From assembly GCA_902803365.1 (NCBI GenBank), contig CADCPU010000381.1:1-5959 (forward strand): DNA of 5,959 nucleotides, written 5' to 3'. This document shows, piece after piece, positions 1-5,525 of the stretch. Position 1 is the first letter of the stretch. Each line of letters starts with the position of its first letter. Source of the stretch: Oscillospiraceae bacterium (GTDB lineage: Bacteria; Bacillota_A; Clostridia; Saccharofermentanales; Saccharofermentanaceae). The notes beneath the pieces are model-generated. The model was not told the origin of the DNA, searched no databases, and saw nothing but the letters and a program-made list of their open reading frames with translations. The position numbers were made by a program, and so were the translations under genes.

Positions 1-25
1 AAAAGTCAGAAAGGAAATGTATTAG

Positions 26-112
26 CATTTTCATGAAGAATGCTCGAAATTCCATATGGCGCTGGGATCTGAGGAAGCAAATCGGATGATAATGGCAGAG
101 AAGGGAACTTGA
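26..112 (+). pseudogene. Decayed C-terminal tail of a GNAT acetyltransferase, AAC(6')-like
   Basis: This frame is open from the stop at 23-25 to a TGA at 110-112. Its translation contains KFHMALGSEEANRMI. From memory of the family, this resembles the last strand and helix of Firmicutes aminoglycoside 6'-N-acetyltransferase-like GNAT proteins, which typically end in a pattern like FHxxLGFEEANRIICFxKxL. Here the usual Phe after LG is Ser, and the final residues (MAEKGT) no longer fit the consensus. An in-frame TAG at 23-25 separates it from anything upstream, and there is no start codon with a ribosome site, so it would be a broken relic, although most of the gene would lie outside the window. 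The match is short and was made by eye. Chance resemblance, or an unrelated protein tail, cannot be excluded. Confidence 0.38.
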
Positions 113-136
113 CCGAATCAACCCACATGATATAAT
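109..136 (+). promoter_or_regulatory. Sigma-A type promoter for the DUF4143 ATPase gene
   Basis: A -35 box TTGACC (109-114) and a perfect -10 box TATAAT (131-136) are separated by 16 bp, which is close to the vegetative sigma factor consensus. Transcription would be expected to begin around 142-145, giving a leader of about 40 nt before the ATPase start at 182. The -35 overlaps the end of the acetyltransferase-like relic, so this promoter appears to serve the ATPase alone. Confidence 0.75.
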
Positions 137-137
137 T

Positions 138-169
138 AGTTTAATTTAAAGTCTGGTTTAATTTAAACT
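138..169 (+). repeat. Tandem near-palindromes (putative double operator) over the transcription start
   Basis: Two 15-bp sites, AGTTTAATTTAAAGT (138-152) and GGTTTAATTTAAACT (155-169), share the 12-bp direct repeat GTTTAATTTAAA at 139-150 and 156-167. Each is an odd-length palindrome of the form AGTTTAA-T-TTAAACT with one arm mismatch. The centres (145 and 162) are 17 bp apart, and the first site begins one base after the -10 box. A dimeric repressor bound here would cover the start site. The repeats are directly visible; the operator role is inferred from position and symmetry, and the binding protein is unknown. Confidence 0.6.
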
Positions 170-181
170 GAGGATTGGCGT

Positions 182-1408
182 ATGAATTATATCAAAAGAG
201 AACTGGAAAGAAAGTTTTTGGCTATGAACCAAGTGTTTAAAGCTGTTATGGTAACAGGGGCAAGGCAAGTCGGCAAGTCTACCATGCTTAAGAAACTTGC
301 TGCCGGTGAGAACAGAGCATATGTCAATTTGGATAATTCAAGGGATCGTGAACTGGCCAAGAGCGATCCGGGTCTTTTTTTTCAGGTGTATAAGCCACCG
401 GTCTTGATCGATGAAGCTCAAAAGGCGCCTGAACTATTTGAGTACATAAAGATATTGTGTGATGAATCAGATGAAACAGGCTTGTTCTGGCTAACTGGTT
501 CAGAGAGTAAAAAACTTTTAAAAGAAGCAAGAGATTCACTTGCAGGCCGCATTTGTATATTAAAGATGTTCAGTCTTTCTCAACGTGAAAAAGAGGGAAA
601 GAGTGAGCTTGGAGAACTCGATTTTAATTTTGTTGCTTTATCCGAAAGAGCAAAGAACTTTTCTGATAACAATATTCTGGATGTTTATACTCATATCTGG
701 GAAGGTGGAATGCCCGGCACTGTAGGAATGACTGATGAGCAGCGCATGGAATACTATGAGTCTTATATTGAGACGTATCTTATGAGGGATGCGGTAGATG
801 ATAACGGAATCAGTGATACTGAAGGTTTCAGAAAAGTGCTTCGCGCTTGTGCGGCTTTTGCCGGGAATCTTGTTAACTATTCTGATATAGCTCAAGCCGG
901 AAATGTTTCTGTACCAACTGCTAAGGAGTGGGTAAAGATCCTTCAGTCAATGGGCATTGTATATTTATTGGAACCGTTTTCGAATAACGAGTTAAAGAGA
1001 CTGATAAAAACCCCTAAGTTATACTTCTGTGATACCGGACTTCTTACGTATCTTTCCATGTGGACCAGTAAGGATACCTTAATGAATGGAGCCGCCAGCG
1101 GACATTTTTTTGAGAATTACGTTGTTTTGGAATTCCTGAGAATGTATTCATACTCAAAGAGTAAGGCGAATATGACATTTTACAGGGACACAAATCAAAA
1201 AGAGATCGATATTGTTTTGGAACAAAATGGGATCCTTCATCCTTTGGAGATAAAAAAAGGCACTAATCCGGATAAAAAAGCCATCGGCTCTTTTCATCTG
1301 CTTGAAAAGAGTTCTTTAAAGATCGGAAACGGAGGCGTCGTATGTATGACGGAAAAACCATTTCCACTGGATGCAGACAATAACTATATTCCGTGCAACA
1401 TAATTTAA
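182..1408 (+). CDS. AAA_14/DUF4143-family ATPase with C-terminal nuclease-like domain
   Basis: A 408-residue cytoplasmic P-loop ATPase of the AAA_14 plus DUF4143 type, close to the usual family length of about 400. Walker A is TGARQVGKST (25-34) and Walker B is VLIDEAQ (74-80) with D77/E78. A sensor-like LTGSES follows at 104-109, and R123 in LAGRI is a candidate arginine finger. Residues about 215-265 look like a winged-helix segment. The C-terminal domain (about 300-370) carries E311, D343 in KEIDIVL and E356-I-K358 in LEIKKG, a PD-(D/E)XK-like arrangement expected for DUF4143. The start is supported by GAGGA at 170-174, 7 nt before ATG. The gene has its own promoter and looks more AT-rich than the genes downstream, consistent with recent acquisition, though I did not compute this. 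Family identification is firm. The biological role is unknown: these genes are widespread orphans, and a defence, toxin-like or regulatory role would be speculation. Confidence 0.9.
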   Translation: MNYIKRELERKFLAMNQVFKAVMVTGARQVGKSTMLKKLAAGENRAYVNLDNSRDRELAKSDPGLFFQVYKPPVLIDEAQKAPELFEYIKILCDESDETGLFWLTGSESKKLLKEARDSLAGRICILKMFSLSQREKEGKSELGELDFNFVALSERAKNFSDNNILDVYTHIWEGGMPGTVGMTDEQRMEYYESYIETYLMRDAVDDNGISDTEGFRKVLRACAAFAGNLVNYSDIAQAGNVSVPTAKEWVKILQSMGIVYLLEPFSNNELKRLIKTPKLYFCDTGLLTYLSMWTSKDTLMNGAASGHFFENYVVLEFLRMYSYSKSKANMTFYRDTNQKEIDIVLEQNGILHPLEIKKGTNPDKKAIGSFHLLEKSSLKIGNGGVVCMTEKPFPLDADNNYIPCNII

Positions 1409-1446
1409 TTATATTGACAGTAACCGACACCGCTTTTTGTGTCAAA

Positions 1447-1454
1447 CGGGAGGA
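1447..1454 (+). promoter_or_regulatory. Ribosome binding site fixing the Nudix start at 1461
   Basis: CGGGAGGA lies 6 nt upstream of ATG 1461. The reading frame stays open back to a TTG at 1437, but that codon is upstream of the ribosome site and has none of its own, so translation from 1461 is much preferred. Confidence 0.8.
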
Positions 1455-1460
1455 TACAAA

Positions 1461-1964
1461 ATGAAGACTCTGTTTACGATAGATCTGCATGACTACAACG
1501 AGAACGGCAGGAAAGTATTCCGCCCGTCGGTTCGCGGTATAATAATGTCTGGTGACAAGATCGCAATGGCTCACAGCAGGAAACGCCGTTATTACAAATT
1601 TCCGGGCGGCGGTATCGAACCCGGTGAGGATCACATCTGTGCACTGGAGCGCGAAGTCAAGGAAGAGACGGGCCTTACCGTCATTCCGGGATCGATAAGG
1701 GAGTTTGGAAATGTCCTTCGCATACAAAAGGGGAATGAAGGACCTGACGTTATATTCGTTCAGGAGAATTTCTATTATCTGTGCGAAGTCGAAAACACTG
1801 TAGGCGAACAGGCTCTCGATCCGTATGAGAAGGAGGCCGCGTTTGAACTGAGCTTTGTAACGATCGAAGAAGCCATACGCGAGAATGCAGCCTTCAAGAG
1901 TGACGATCTGATCGAGCAGCTTATGATCGATCGTGAGAGAAGAGTCTTGGAACTGCTCGTCTGA
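1461..1964 (+). CDS. Nudix hydrolase
   Basis: A 167-residue protein with a textbook Nudix box at residues 50-72: G50, five residues, E56, seven residues, then REVKEETGL (64-72), matching GX5EX7REUXEEXGU. The two catalytic Glu of the REUXEE core, E68 and E69, which coordinate Mg2+, are both present. The family hydrolyses nucleoside diphosphates linked to another moiety, such as oxidised dNTPs, NDP-sugars or dinucleotides; the substrate here cannot be told from sequence. The N-terminal strand leads into RPSVRGIIMSGDKIAMAHS, typical of small single-domain housecleaning members (usual length 140-180). No signal peptide or membrane segment is seen. It follows the ATPase after 52 bp and precedes the APH-like relic by 19 bp. 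A TTGACA at 1414-1419 has no convincing -10, so how it is transcribed is unclear. Confidence 0.92.
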   Translation: MKTLFTIDLHDYNENGRKVFRPSVRGIIMSGDKIAMAHSRKRRYYKFPGGGIEPGEDHICALEREVKEETGLTVIPGSIREFGNVLRIQKGNEGPDVIFVQENFYYLCEVENTVGEQALDPYEKEAAFELSFVTIEEAIRENAAFKSDDLIEQLMIDRERRVLELLV

Positions 1965-1970
1965 GCCTGA

Positions 1971-1976
1971 AAGGAG
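1971..1976 (+). promoter_or_regulatory. Ribosome binding site of the APH(3')-like mini-ORF
   Basis: AAGGAG sits 7 nt before ATG 1984, immediately after the Nudix stop. It selects 1984 as the start over an in-frame upstream codon (1933) inside the Nudix gene. The site is as good as that of any intact gene here, so the relic is probably still translated if transcribed. Confidence 0.7.
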
Positions 1977-1983
1977 CAATCAA

Positions 1984-2148
1984 ATGTCCACACTGCCTGA
2001 GAATATTAAGCAGCTGATCAGCGGAAAAGAATATAAGACTGAAGACATAGGAATGTCAGATGCAAAGATAATGATCTTTGATGAGCTGGGTATCAAGCCC
2101 GATATGGAAAAGATAAGATATTACATCTTGCTCGATGAGTTGTTTTGA
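1984..2148 (+). pseudogene. Internally deleted APH(3')-type aminoglycoside phosphotransferase (54-residue in-frame relic)
   Basis: The 54-residue product has two parts. Residues 1-33 (LPENIKQLIS... then GMSDAKIMIFD) resemble the N-terminus of APH(3') kinases, including the GMSxAKV-type nucleotide loop of APH(3')-IIIa. Residues 32-54 (FDELGIKPDMEKIRYY, then ILLDELF) match the extreme C-terminus of the same family; APH(3')-IIIa ends in nearly identical residues. The family is about 264 residues long, so roughly 210 are missing, including the ATP-binding Lys, the HGDxxxxN catalytic loop and the metal-binding Asp. Kinase activity is therefore impossible. Reading frame, start, Shine-Dalgarno and natural stop are all intact, as expected of a clean in-frame deletion, perhaps between two copies of a TTTGATGA-like sequence coding for the FD(E) shared by both regions. 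That mechanism is inferred. Alternatively it may be kept as a small protein. Recognition is by eye, from memory of the family. Confidence 0.75.
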
Positions 2149-2151
2149 CCT

Positions 2152-2703
2152 ATGGAAAAAAGAAAGATCTCTCCTTTGATCATTATTGAAGCCGTAATTC
2201 TTGCCTTTGGTGTTTTCCTGAGCATTCAAGCTACCGTGAAACCGCTTCGATTCACGACTAAGTATATTTGGTGCTTTGTCTTTCCGCTTCTGGGAATAGG
2301 AATGATCCTCTTTCTGCTTTTAAGGCTAAGGAAGAAGTTTACGAGTCTTATTGGTATCGGTCTTATTGTCTTGTACCTGTTTGCGGCCGGATATGGATAC
2401 TTCATATGTGAATTAAACTACAGCAGGCTTAATAAGATCAGTTTTTTCGAAGGCAAGGAAGTTAAGATCGTTTATGATGATACGGAGTATAAGTGGGACG
2501 GTGAGAGCGTCACTTATGACAGAAATGGCCTGATCAATATCGAATCTGGCGAGATGAAGATAACGCTCGATGGCGAAGATATACGATACGGAGTCCTGAG
2601 AAAGCCCGAAGATGATAACTTGTATCTCGAGATCTATGGCGGAGGGACGGGAATATTTTTGAAGTTGAATGCATATCACGGCGATGTGTCGTATCATAAG
2701 TAA
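2152..2703 (+). CDS. Unrecognised membrane protein with three N-terminal helices and an exported C-terminal domain
   Basis: A 183-residue protein I do not recognise. Hydrophobic segments lie at about residues 8-25, 38-58 and 64-86. The basic stretches MEKRK (1-5) and RLRKK (58-62) predict a cytoplasmic N-terminus and a cytoplasmic second loop by the positive-inside rule. That puts the C-terminal half (about 90-183) outside the membrane. This half is polar and predicted beta-rich, with alternating strands such as KEVKIVYDD, ESVTYD and EMKITLD and a Gly-rich IYGGGTGIFLKL, resembling a small beta-sandwich or lipocalin-like domain; no motif was identified. The start is 3 nt after the stop of the APH-like relic and in the same frame. 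No good Shine-Dalgarno is seen (the nearest, GATGAG, ends 12 nt upstream), so translation may depend on ribosomes finishing the relic. It is followed 29 nt later by the phospholipase-like gene. Confidence 0.72.
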   Translation: MEKRKISPLIIIEAVILAFGVFLSIQATVKPLRFTTKYIWCFVFPLLGIGMILFLLLRLRKKFTSLIGIGLIVLYLFAAGYGYFICELNYSRLNKISFFEGKEVKIVYDDTEYKWDGESVTYDRNGLINIESGEMKITLDGEDIRYGVLRKPEDDNLYLEIYGGGTGIFLKLNAYHGDVSYHK

Positions 2704-2717
2704 GTCTAGTAAGAAAT

Positions 2718-2724
2718 AAGAAGG
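2718..2724 (+). promoter_or_regulatory. Ribosome binding site fixing the start at 2733
   Basis: AAGAAGG ends 8 nt before ATG 2733. A GTG at 2724 is in frame but overlaps this site and lacks one upstream, so the longer reading, which adds three residues, is unlikely. Confidence 0.65.
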
Positions 2725-2732
2725 TGACATAT

Positions 2733-3467
2733 ATGTCGTACGCAATGACGCATTTATTGATAGCAGACAGATACTTGGATAATGATCCCGTGGAAAACAG
2801 GGAACTCTTTATGCTCGGAAGCATAGCGCCCGACGCAGTACATTCGCGCTCTGATTTCACAAAGAGGATCAAGGCGAGAAGCCACTGCCTTCAGGAAGAG
2901 GAGAACTGGGGCGAGATCTATACGGAGGAGCCTCTTATCAAGTGGTACGAGATGCTCCGCAATTTCTGGCGTGAGACGAGCAGTCTTGCTACAGACAGCG
3001 ACAGCCTGTCTTTCTTGAAGGGGTATACGCTTCATATCCTGACAGATATCTATAATAATGCGAGATTCTACGGACCTTGCAGGATCAAGTTCGGCTTGGA
3101 CAGCGTCGACGCATTCCGTGAGGCGTACAGAGAAGAGTGTATCCTCCAGGATAACTGGATATGGAACGGAAATCCCAAACTTAAGGATATCGCGCATACG
3201 CTCGCTGATACGACGGAAAAGTATGATCTTGAGGTTTTGCTCTCCAAACTTAAAATAGATAACCATTTCTCAGCGGATGATCTGAGGGGAAGCATAGCGC
3301 ACCTTCTTAAAAAGCAAACAAAATACGTTCCCGTATCGCTTGATGGACTGTCGATGGTAAGCGAGAGCGGCACGGAGCACTTTATATCCGACGTCGAATC
3401 GGAATGCGAGAAGATGCTCTTTGATATGCCTGATGCAGGCAGGAAATTCCGCATACTGGAATTGTGA
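2733..3467 (+). CDS. Zinc-dependent phospholipase C-like protein
   Basis: A 244-residue protein starting MSYAMTHLLIADRYL, with LGSIAPDAVH at 28-37, SH at 50-51 and LHILTDIYNN at 100-109. This spacing of candidate metal ligands (H7, D34, H37, H51, H101, D105) is characteristic of the Zn_dep_PLPC family, whose members bind zinc through His and Asp on an all-alpha fold. Secreted clostridial phospholipases C carry a signal peptide and a lipid-binding C2-like domain. This protein has neither, and its length fits the short intracellular members common in Firmicutes genomes, whose substrate is unknown. A phosphodiesterase or phosphatase role is plausible but inferred. It lies 29 nt after the membrane protein gene and 21 nt before the HAD phosphatase, suggesting one transcript. 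Confidence 0.72.
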   Translation: MSYAMTHLLIADRYLDNDPVENRELFMLGSIAPDAVHSRSDFTKRIKARSHCLQEEENWGEIYTEEPLIKWYEMLRNFWRETSSLATDSDSLSFLKGYTLHILTDIYNNARFYGPCRIKFGLDSVDAFREAYREECILQDNWIWNGNPKLKDIAHTLADTTEKYDLEVLLSKLKIDNHFSADDLRGSIAHLLKKQTKYVPVSLDGLSMVSESGTEHFISDVESECEKMLFDMPDAGRKFRILEL

Positions 3468-3488
3468 TCTGACGGAGGGATTAGATAT

Positions 3489-4298
3489 ATGAAGACACTG
3501 TATGTTTCCGACCTTGACGGAACTTTGCTTCGAAGTGATGAGAAAACTTCTGATTATACAAATAAAGTCATCAATGACCTGACCGAAAAGGGAATGCTGT
3601 TTTCTTATGCGACCGCACGTTCTCTGGTCACGGCCAAGAAGGTAACTGCTGGGATCGATGCGAAGATCCCTCTCATACTCTATAACGGTGCTTTTATCAT
3701 AGACAATGCTACGGGAGAGATACTTAAGGGTAATTACTTTGAGAGAACTTCGATCGAGGAACTTCTCGACAGGCTGTTCGCACACAAGATATATCCGATC
3801 GTATATGCATATATAGACGGCAGGGAGAAATTCTCATATGTGCCTGAGCTTAGTACTCCGGGTATGAAGAAATTCACGGATTCACGAAGCGGTGACATCA
3901 GAGAGAATATCGTCGATTCTTCGGAGGCTCTCAGAAAAGGCGATATCTTCTATATAACCTGCATCGGAGATCCCGATGAACTGTATCCGATATATGAGCA
4001 TTACAAGGACAGATTTCACTGCGTGTATCAGCGTGATATCTATACAGATGAGCAGTGGCTTGAGATAATGCCCAAGGAAACGTCCAAGGCCAATGCCGTA
4101 AGACAACTCAAGGAGCTGTTTAAGTGCGACAGGGTCGTGGCTTTTGGTGACGGAAAAAATGATATAGATATGTTTGAGATCGCAGACGAGAGCTATGCGG
4201 TGGAAAATGCGCATGAAGAGCTCAAGGCTAAAGCGACCGCGATCATAGCTTCCAATAATGATGACGGAGTGGCGAAGTTCCTTGCTGCACGATTCTGA
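3489..4298 (+). CDS. Cof-type HAD-IIB family hydrolase (sugar-phosphate/FMN phosphatase-like)
   Basis: A 269-residue cytoplasmic phosphatase, normal for the Cof subfamily. Motif I is DLDGTLL (8-14), with D8 as nucleophile and D10 as acid/base. Motif II is the SYATARS segment with T42. Motif III is the KETSKANAVRQL segment, with K196 or K200 as the lysine. Motif IV is GDGKNDIDMFE (220-230), with D221 and D225 binding Mg2+. A C2-type cap lies between motifs II and III, about residues 85-190. The family dephosphorylates small phosphorylated metabolites such as sugar phosphates, FMN and PLP, with broad specificity; the substrate here is not determinable. GGAGGG at 3474-3479 lies 9 nt before the ATG. 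It is the last gene of the tightly spaced run starting with the Nudix gene. Confidence 0.93.
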   Translation: MKTLYVSDLDGTLLRSDEKTSDYTNKVINDLTEKGMLFSYATARSLVTAKKVTAGIDAKIPLILYNGAFIIDNATGEILKGNYFERTSIEELLDRLFAHKIYPIVYAYIDGREKFSYVPELSTPGMKKFTDSRSGDIRENIVDSSEALRKGDIFYITCIGDPDELYPIYEHYKDRFHCVYQRDIYTDEQWLEIMPKETSKANAVRQLKELFKCDRVVAFGDGKNDIDMFEIADESYAVENAHEELKAKATAIIASNNDDGVAKFLAARF

Positions 4299-4318
4299 TC
4301 CTTTTTTCTCCTTTTTTA
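4299..4318 (+). repeat. Duplicated pyrimidine tract after the HAD gene
   Basis: TCCTTTTTT occurs twice with a 10-bp period (4299-4307 and 4309-4317), beginning immediately after the HAD stop codon. The transcript would carry two U6 runs. I find no GC-rich hairpin directly upstream, so this is not a standard intrinsic terminator, although the U tracts could promote weak termination or serve another purpose. Confidence 0.4.
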
Positions 4319-4319
4319 C

Positions 4320-4349
4320 TTGAGCGGATATCGACTGTTATGTTATCTT
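4320..4349 (+). promoter_or_regulatory. Possible promoter for the diguanylate cyclase gene
   Basis: TTGAGC (4320-4325) is followed after 18 bp by TATCTT (4344-4349), preceded by TG one base upstream (4341-4342), an extended -10 arrangement. Start would be near 4356, leaving a leader of about 42 nt. Both boxes deviate from consensus. The position in the only sizeable intergenic gap downstream of the HAD gene supports it. Confidence 0.4.
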
Positions 4350-4397
4350 AATTGAGGAATGTTTTTTAGGTGACACGGTATTATTTTTGGGGGACAG

Positions 4398-5489
4398 ATG
4401 AAGGGGTTACTTAGGACGATCCGCAACTATTTTTTCTATTGCGGGATAGAAAAAGAGGAGTACAACGCCATCAAGAAAGATGCGTATGTCTCGAATTTTG
4501 AGGTGTGGCGCATCCTGCATTTTCTGATGTTTGCGGCTTTTGCAGTTCTTCTCATAGGCTCAATGGTCAACAGGCTTCTTGAATCAAACAGGATGTTCTA
4601 TCTTTTTGCACTTACATATACAGCGCTCGTAATAGTCTCTTTCTTCATCTTGAAAAAAGACTCGATAACGGCTCAGCTTATAATCTATCTTTCAATATCG
4701 CTGATGTTTATCTTTGCTTGCTTAATAACACAAAATAAACCGGAGATACCTGCAACGACTTTTATCGTATTCCTTCTCGTGGCACCGATGTTTATGATAG
4801 ACAAGCCGTTCTTTATGGCAATTGAATTATCAGCAGCTTCAACGGTATTCCTTATCTGGATGCACGGCGTTAAGCCTCACGATATATGGGTAATGGATAT
4901 GATCAATGTCGTGATCTTTACCATTGCCGGTATCTTTCTTAACATCATCGCTAATTCCGTGCGTATCAAGGAGTTTATCCTGAAGCGTGAGATAAGTATC
5001 CAGAAGGATACGGACGAACTGACCGGTCTTAAGAACAAGAGCGCTCTTACCCGCGAGATCAACCGGGCATTGGCAGACCGTTCTTCAGACAAAGGTTTCA
5101 TGATGCTCTTGGATGTCGATAAGTTCAAGACGATAAACGATACGTACGGTCATGATGTGGGTGACAGTGTAATCAGGCAGCTTGGCGTTTTCCTTGGCGG
5201 TAAGTTTGTAAATAACGAAGTCGCGGGACGCTTTGGCGGAGACGAATTCGTTATCTTTATAAAGGATGTTTCCGATACGAAGACGGCAAGTGAAATTGCA
5301 GCCGATATCGTTAAGGGTGCAGCCGAAAACATAAAGATCCCGGGGACTGATCATAAGATCAGCGTGAGCATCGGTATTGCCGTATACAGCGGACGCGAGA
5401 AGAACTATTCCGAGATCTTTAAGAATGCCGATACCGCGCTATACAGGTCAAAGGCAGATCCCGTCAGGAGATACTGCTTCTTTGAGTGA
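4398..5489 (+). CDS. Membrane-bound diguanylate cyclase (GGDEF domain)
   Basis: A 363-residue protein that would make cyclic di-GMP from two GTP. Hydrophobic segments at about 37-58, 67-85, 91-111, 120-135, 138-155 and 165-186 form a six-helix membrane sensor. A short linker helix (187-203) joins it to a GGDEF domain (about 204-363). The domain has the characteristic DTDELTGLKNKSAL start, metal-binding D239 in LLDVDKFKTIND, the signature RFGGDEF (278-284) and NADTALYRSK (343-352), so it should be catalytically active. The usual RxxD product-inhibition site, expected at 271-274, reads VNNE, so feedback inhibition is probably absent. The C-terminus after ALYRSK is KADPVRRY rather than the common GRNRY form. 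GGGGGA at 4389-4394 precedes the ATG. The sensor belongs to no family I recognise, and its signal is unknown. No EAL or HD-GYP partner is in the window. Confidence 0.92.
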   Translation: MKGLLRTIRNYFFYCGIEKEEYNAIKKDAYVSNFEVWRILHFLMFAAFAVLLIGSMVNRLLESNRMFYLFALTYTALVIVSFFILKKDSITAQLIIYLSISLMFIFACLITQNKPEIPATTFIVFLLVAPMFMIDKPFFMAIELSAASTVFLIWMHGVKPHDIWVMDMINVVIFTIAGIFLNIIANSVRIKEFILKREISIQKDTDELTGLKNKSALTREINRALADRSSDKGFMMLLDVDKFKTINDTYGHDVGDSVIRQLGVFLGGKFVNNEVAGRFGGDEFVIFIKDVSDTKTASEIAADIVKGAAENIKIPGTDHKISVSIGIAVYSGREKNYSEIFKNADTALYRSKADPVRRYCFFE

Positions 5490-5513
5490 TAATATCAATT
5501 AAATAACAATATG

Positions 5514-5520
5514 AAGGGGA
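5514..5520 (+). promoter_or_regulatory. Ribosome binding site of the ANT(6)-like gene
   Basis: AAGGGGA ends 5 nt before ATG 5526 and sets the start used here. The gap from the diguanylate cyclase stop to this gene is only 36 nt, so the two may be co-transcribed. Confidence 0.6.
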
Positions 5521-5525
5521 AGTAT

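Noticed and set aside
1400..1412. AT-rich palindrome ATAATTTAATTAT around the ATPase stop as another copy of the operator
   Set aside because: It lacks the GTTTAA and TTAAAC arms of the 138-169 sites, and its symmetry is easily explained by AT-rich composition.
1414..1442. TTGACA at 1414-1419 as a -35 box for the Nudix gene
   Set aside because: The hexamer is perfect, but the sequence 16-18 bp downstream (around TTGTGT) does not resemble a -10 box, so I do not call a promoter.
1437..1460. Upstream TTG start extending the Nudix protein by eight residues
   Set aside because: The codons lie over the Shine-Dalgarno at 1447-1454, and the TTG has no ribosome site. ATG 1461 is far better.
1263..1979. 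Long minus-strand ORF (238 residues) opposite the ATPase end and the Nudix gene
   Set aside because: It lies antisense to a Nudix gene with a perfect catalytic motif. Its translation shows no domain, it runs across a gene boundary, and it reads as a chance open frame.
3270..3785. Minus-strand ORF opposite the phospholipase-like and HAD genes
   Set aside because: It spans the junction of two well-supported + strand genes and has no recognisable motif; it is a shadow.
4299..4397. Cyclic di-GMP riboswitch in the leader of the diguanylate cyclase
   Set aside because: The interval is AT-rich and too short after the predicted start, and I see none of the conserved GEMM core or paired stems.
5482..5510. 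TTGAGT and AACAAT, 17 bp apart, as a promoter for the ANT(6)-like gene
   Set aside because: The -10 is poor, the -35 lies in the cyclase coding end, and the start would fall at the ribosome site.
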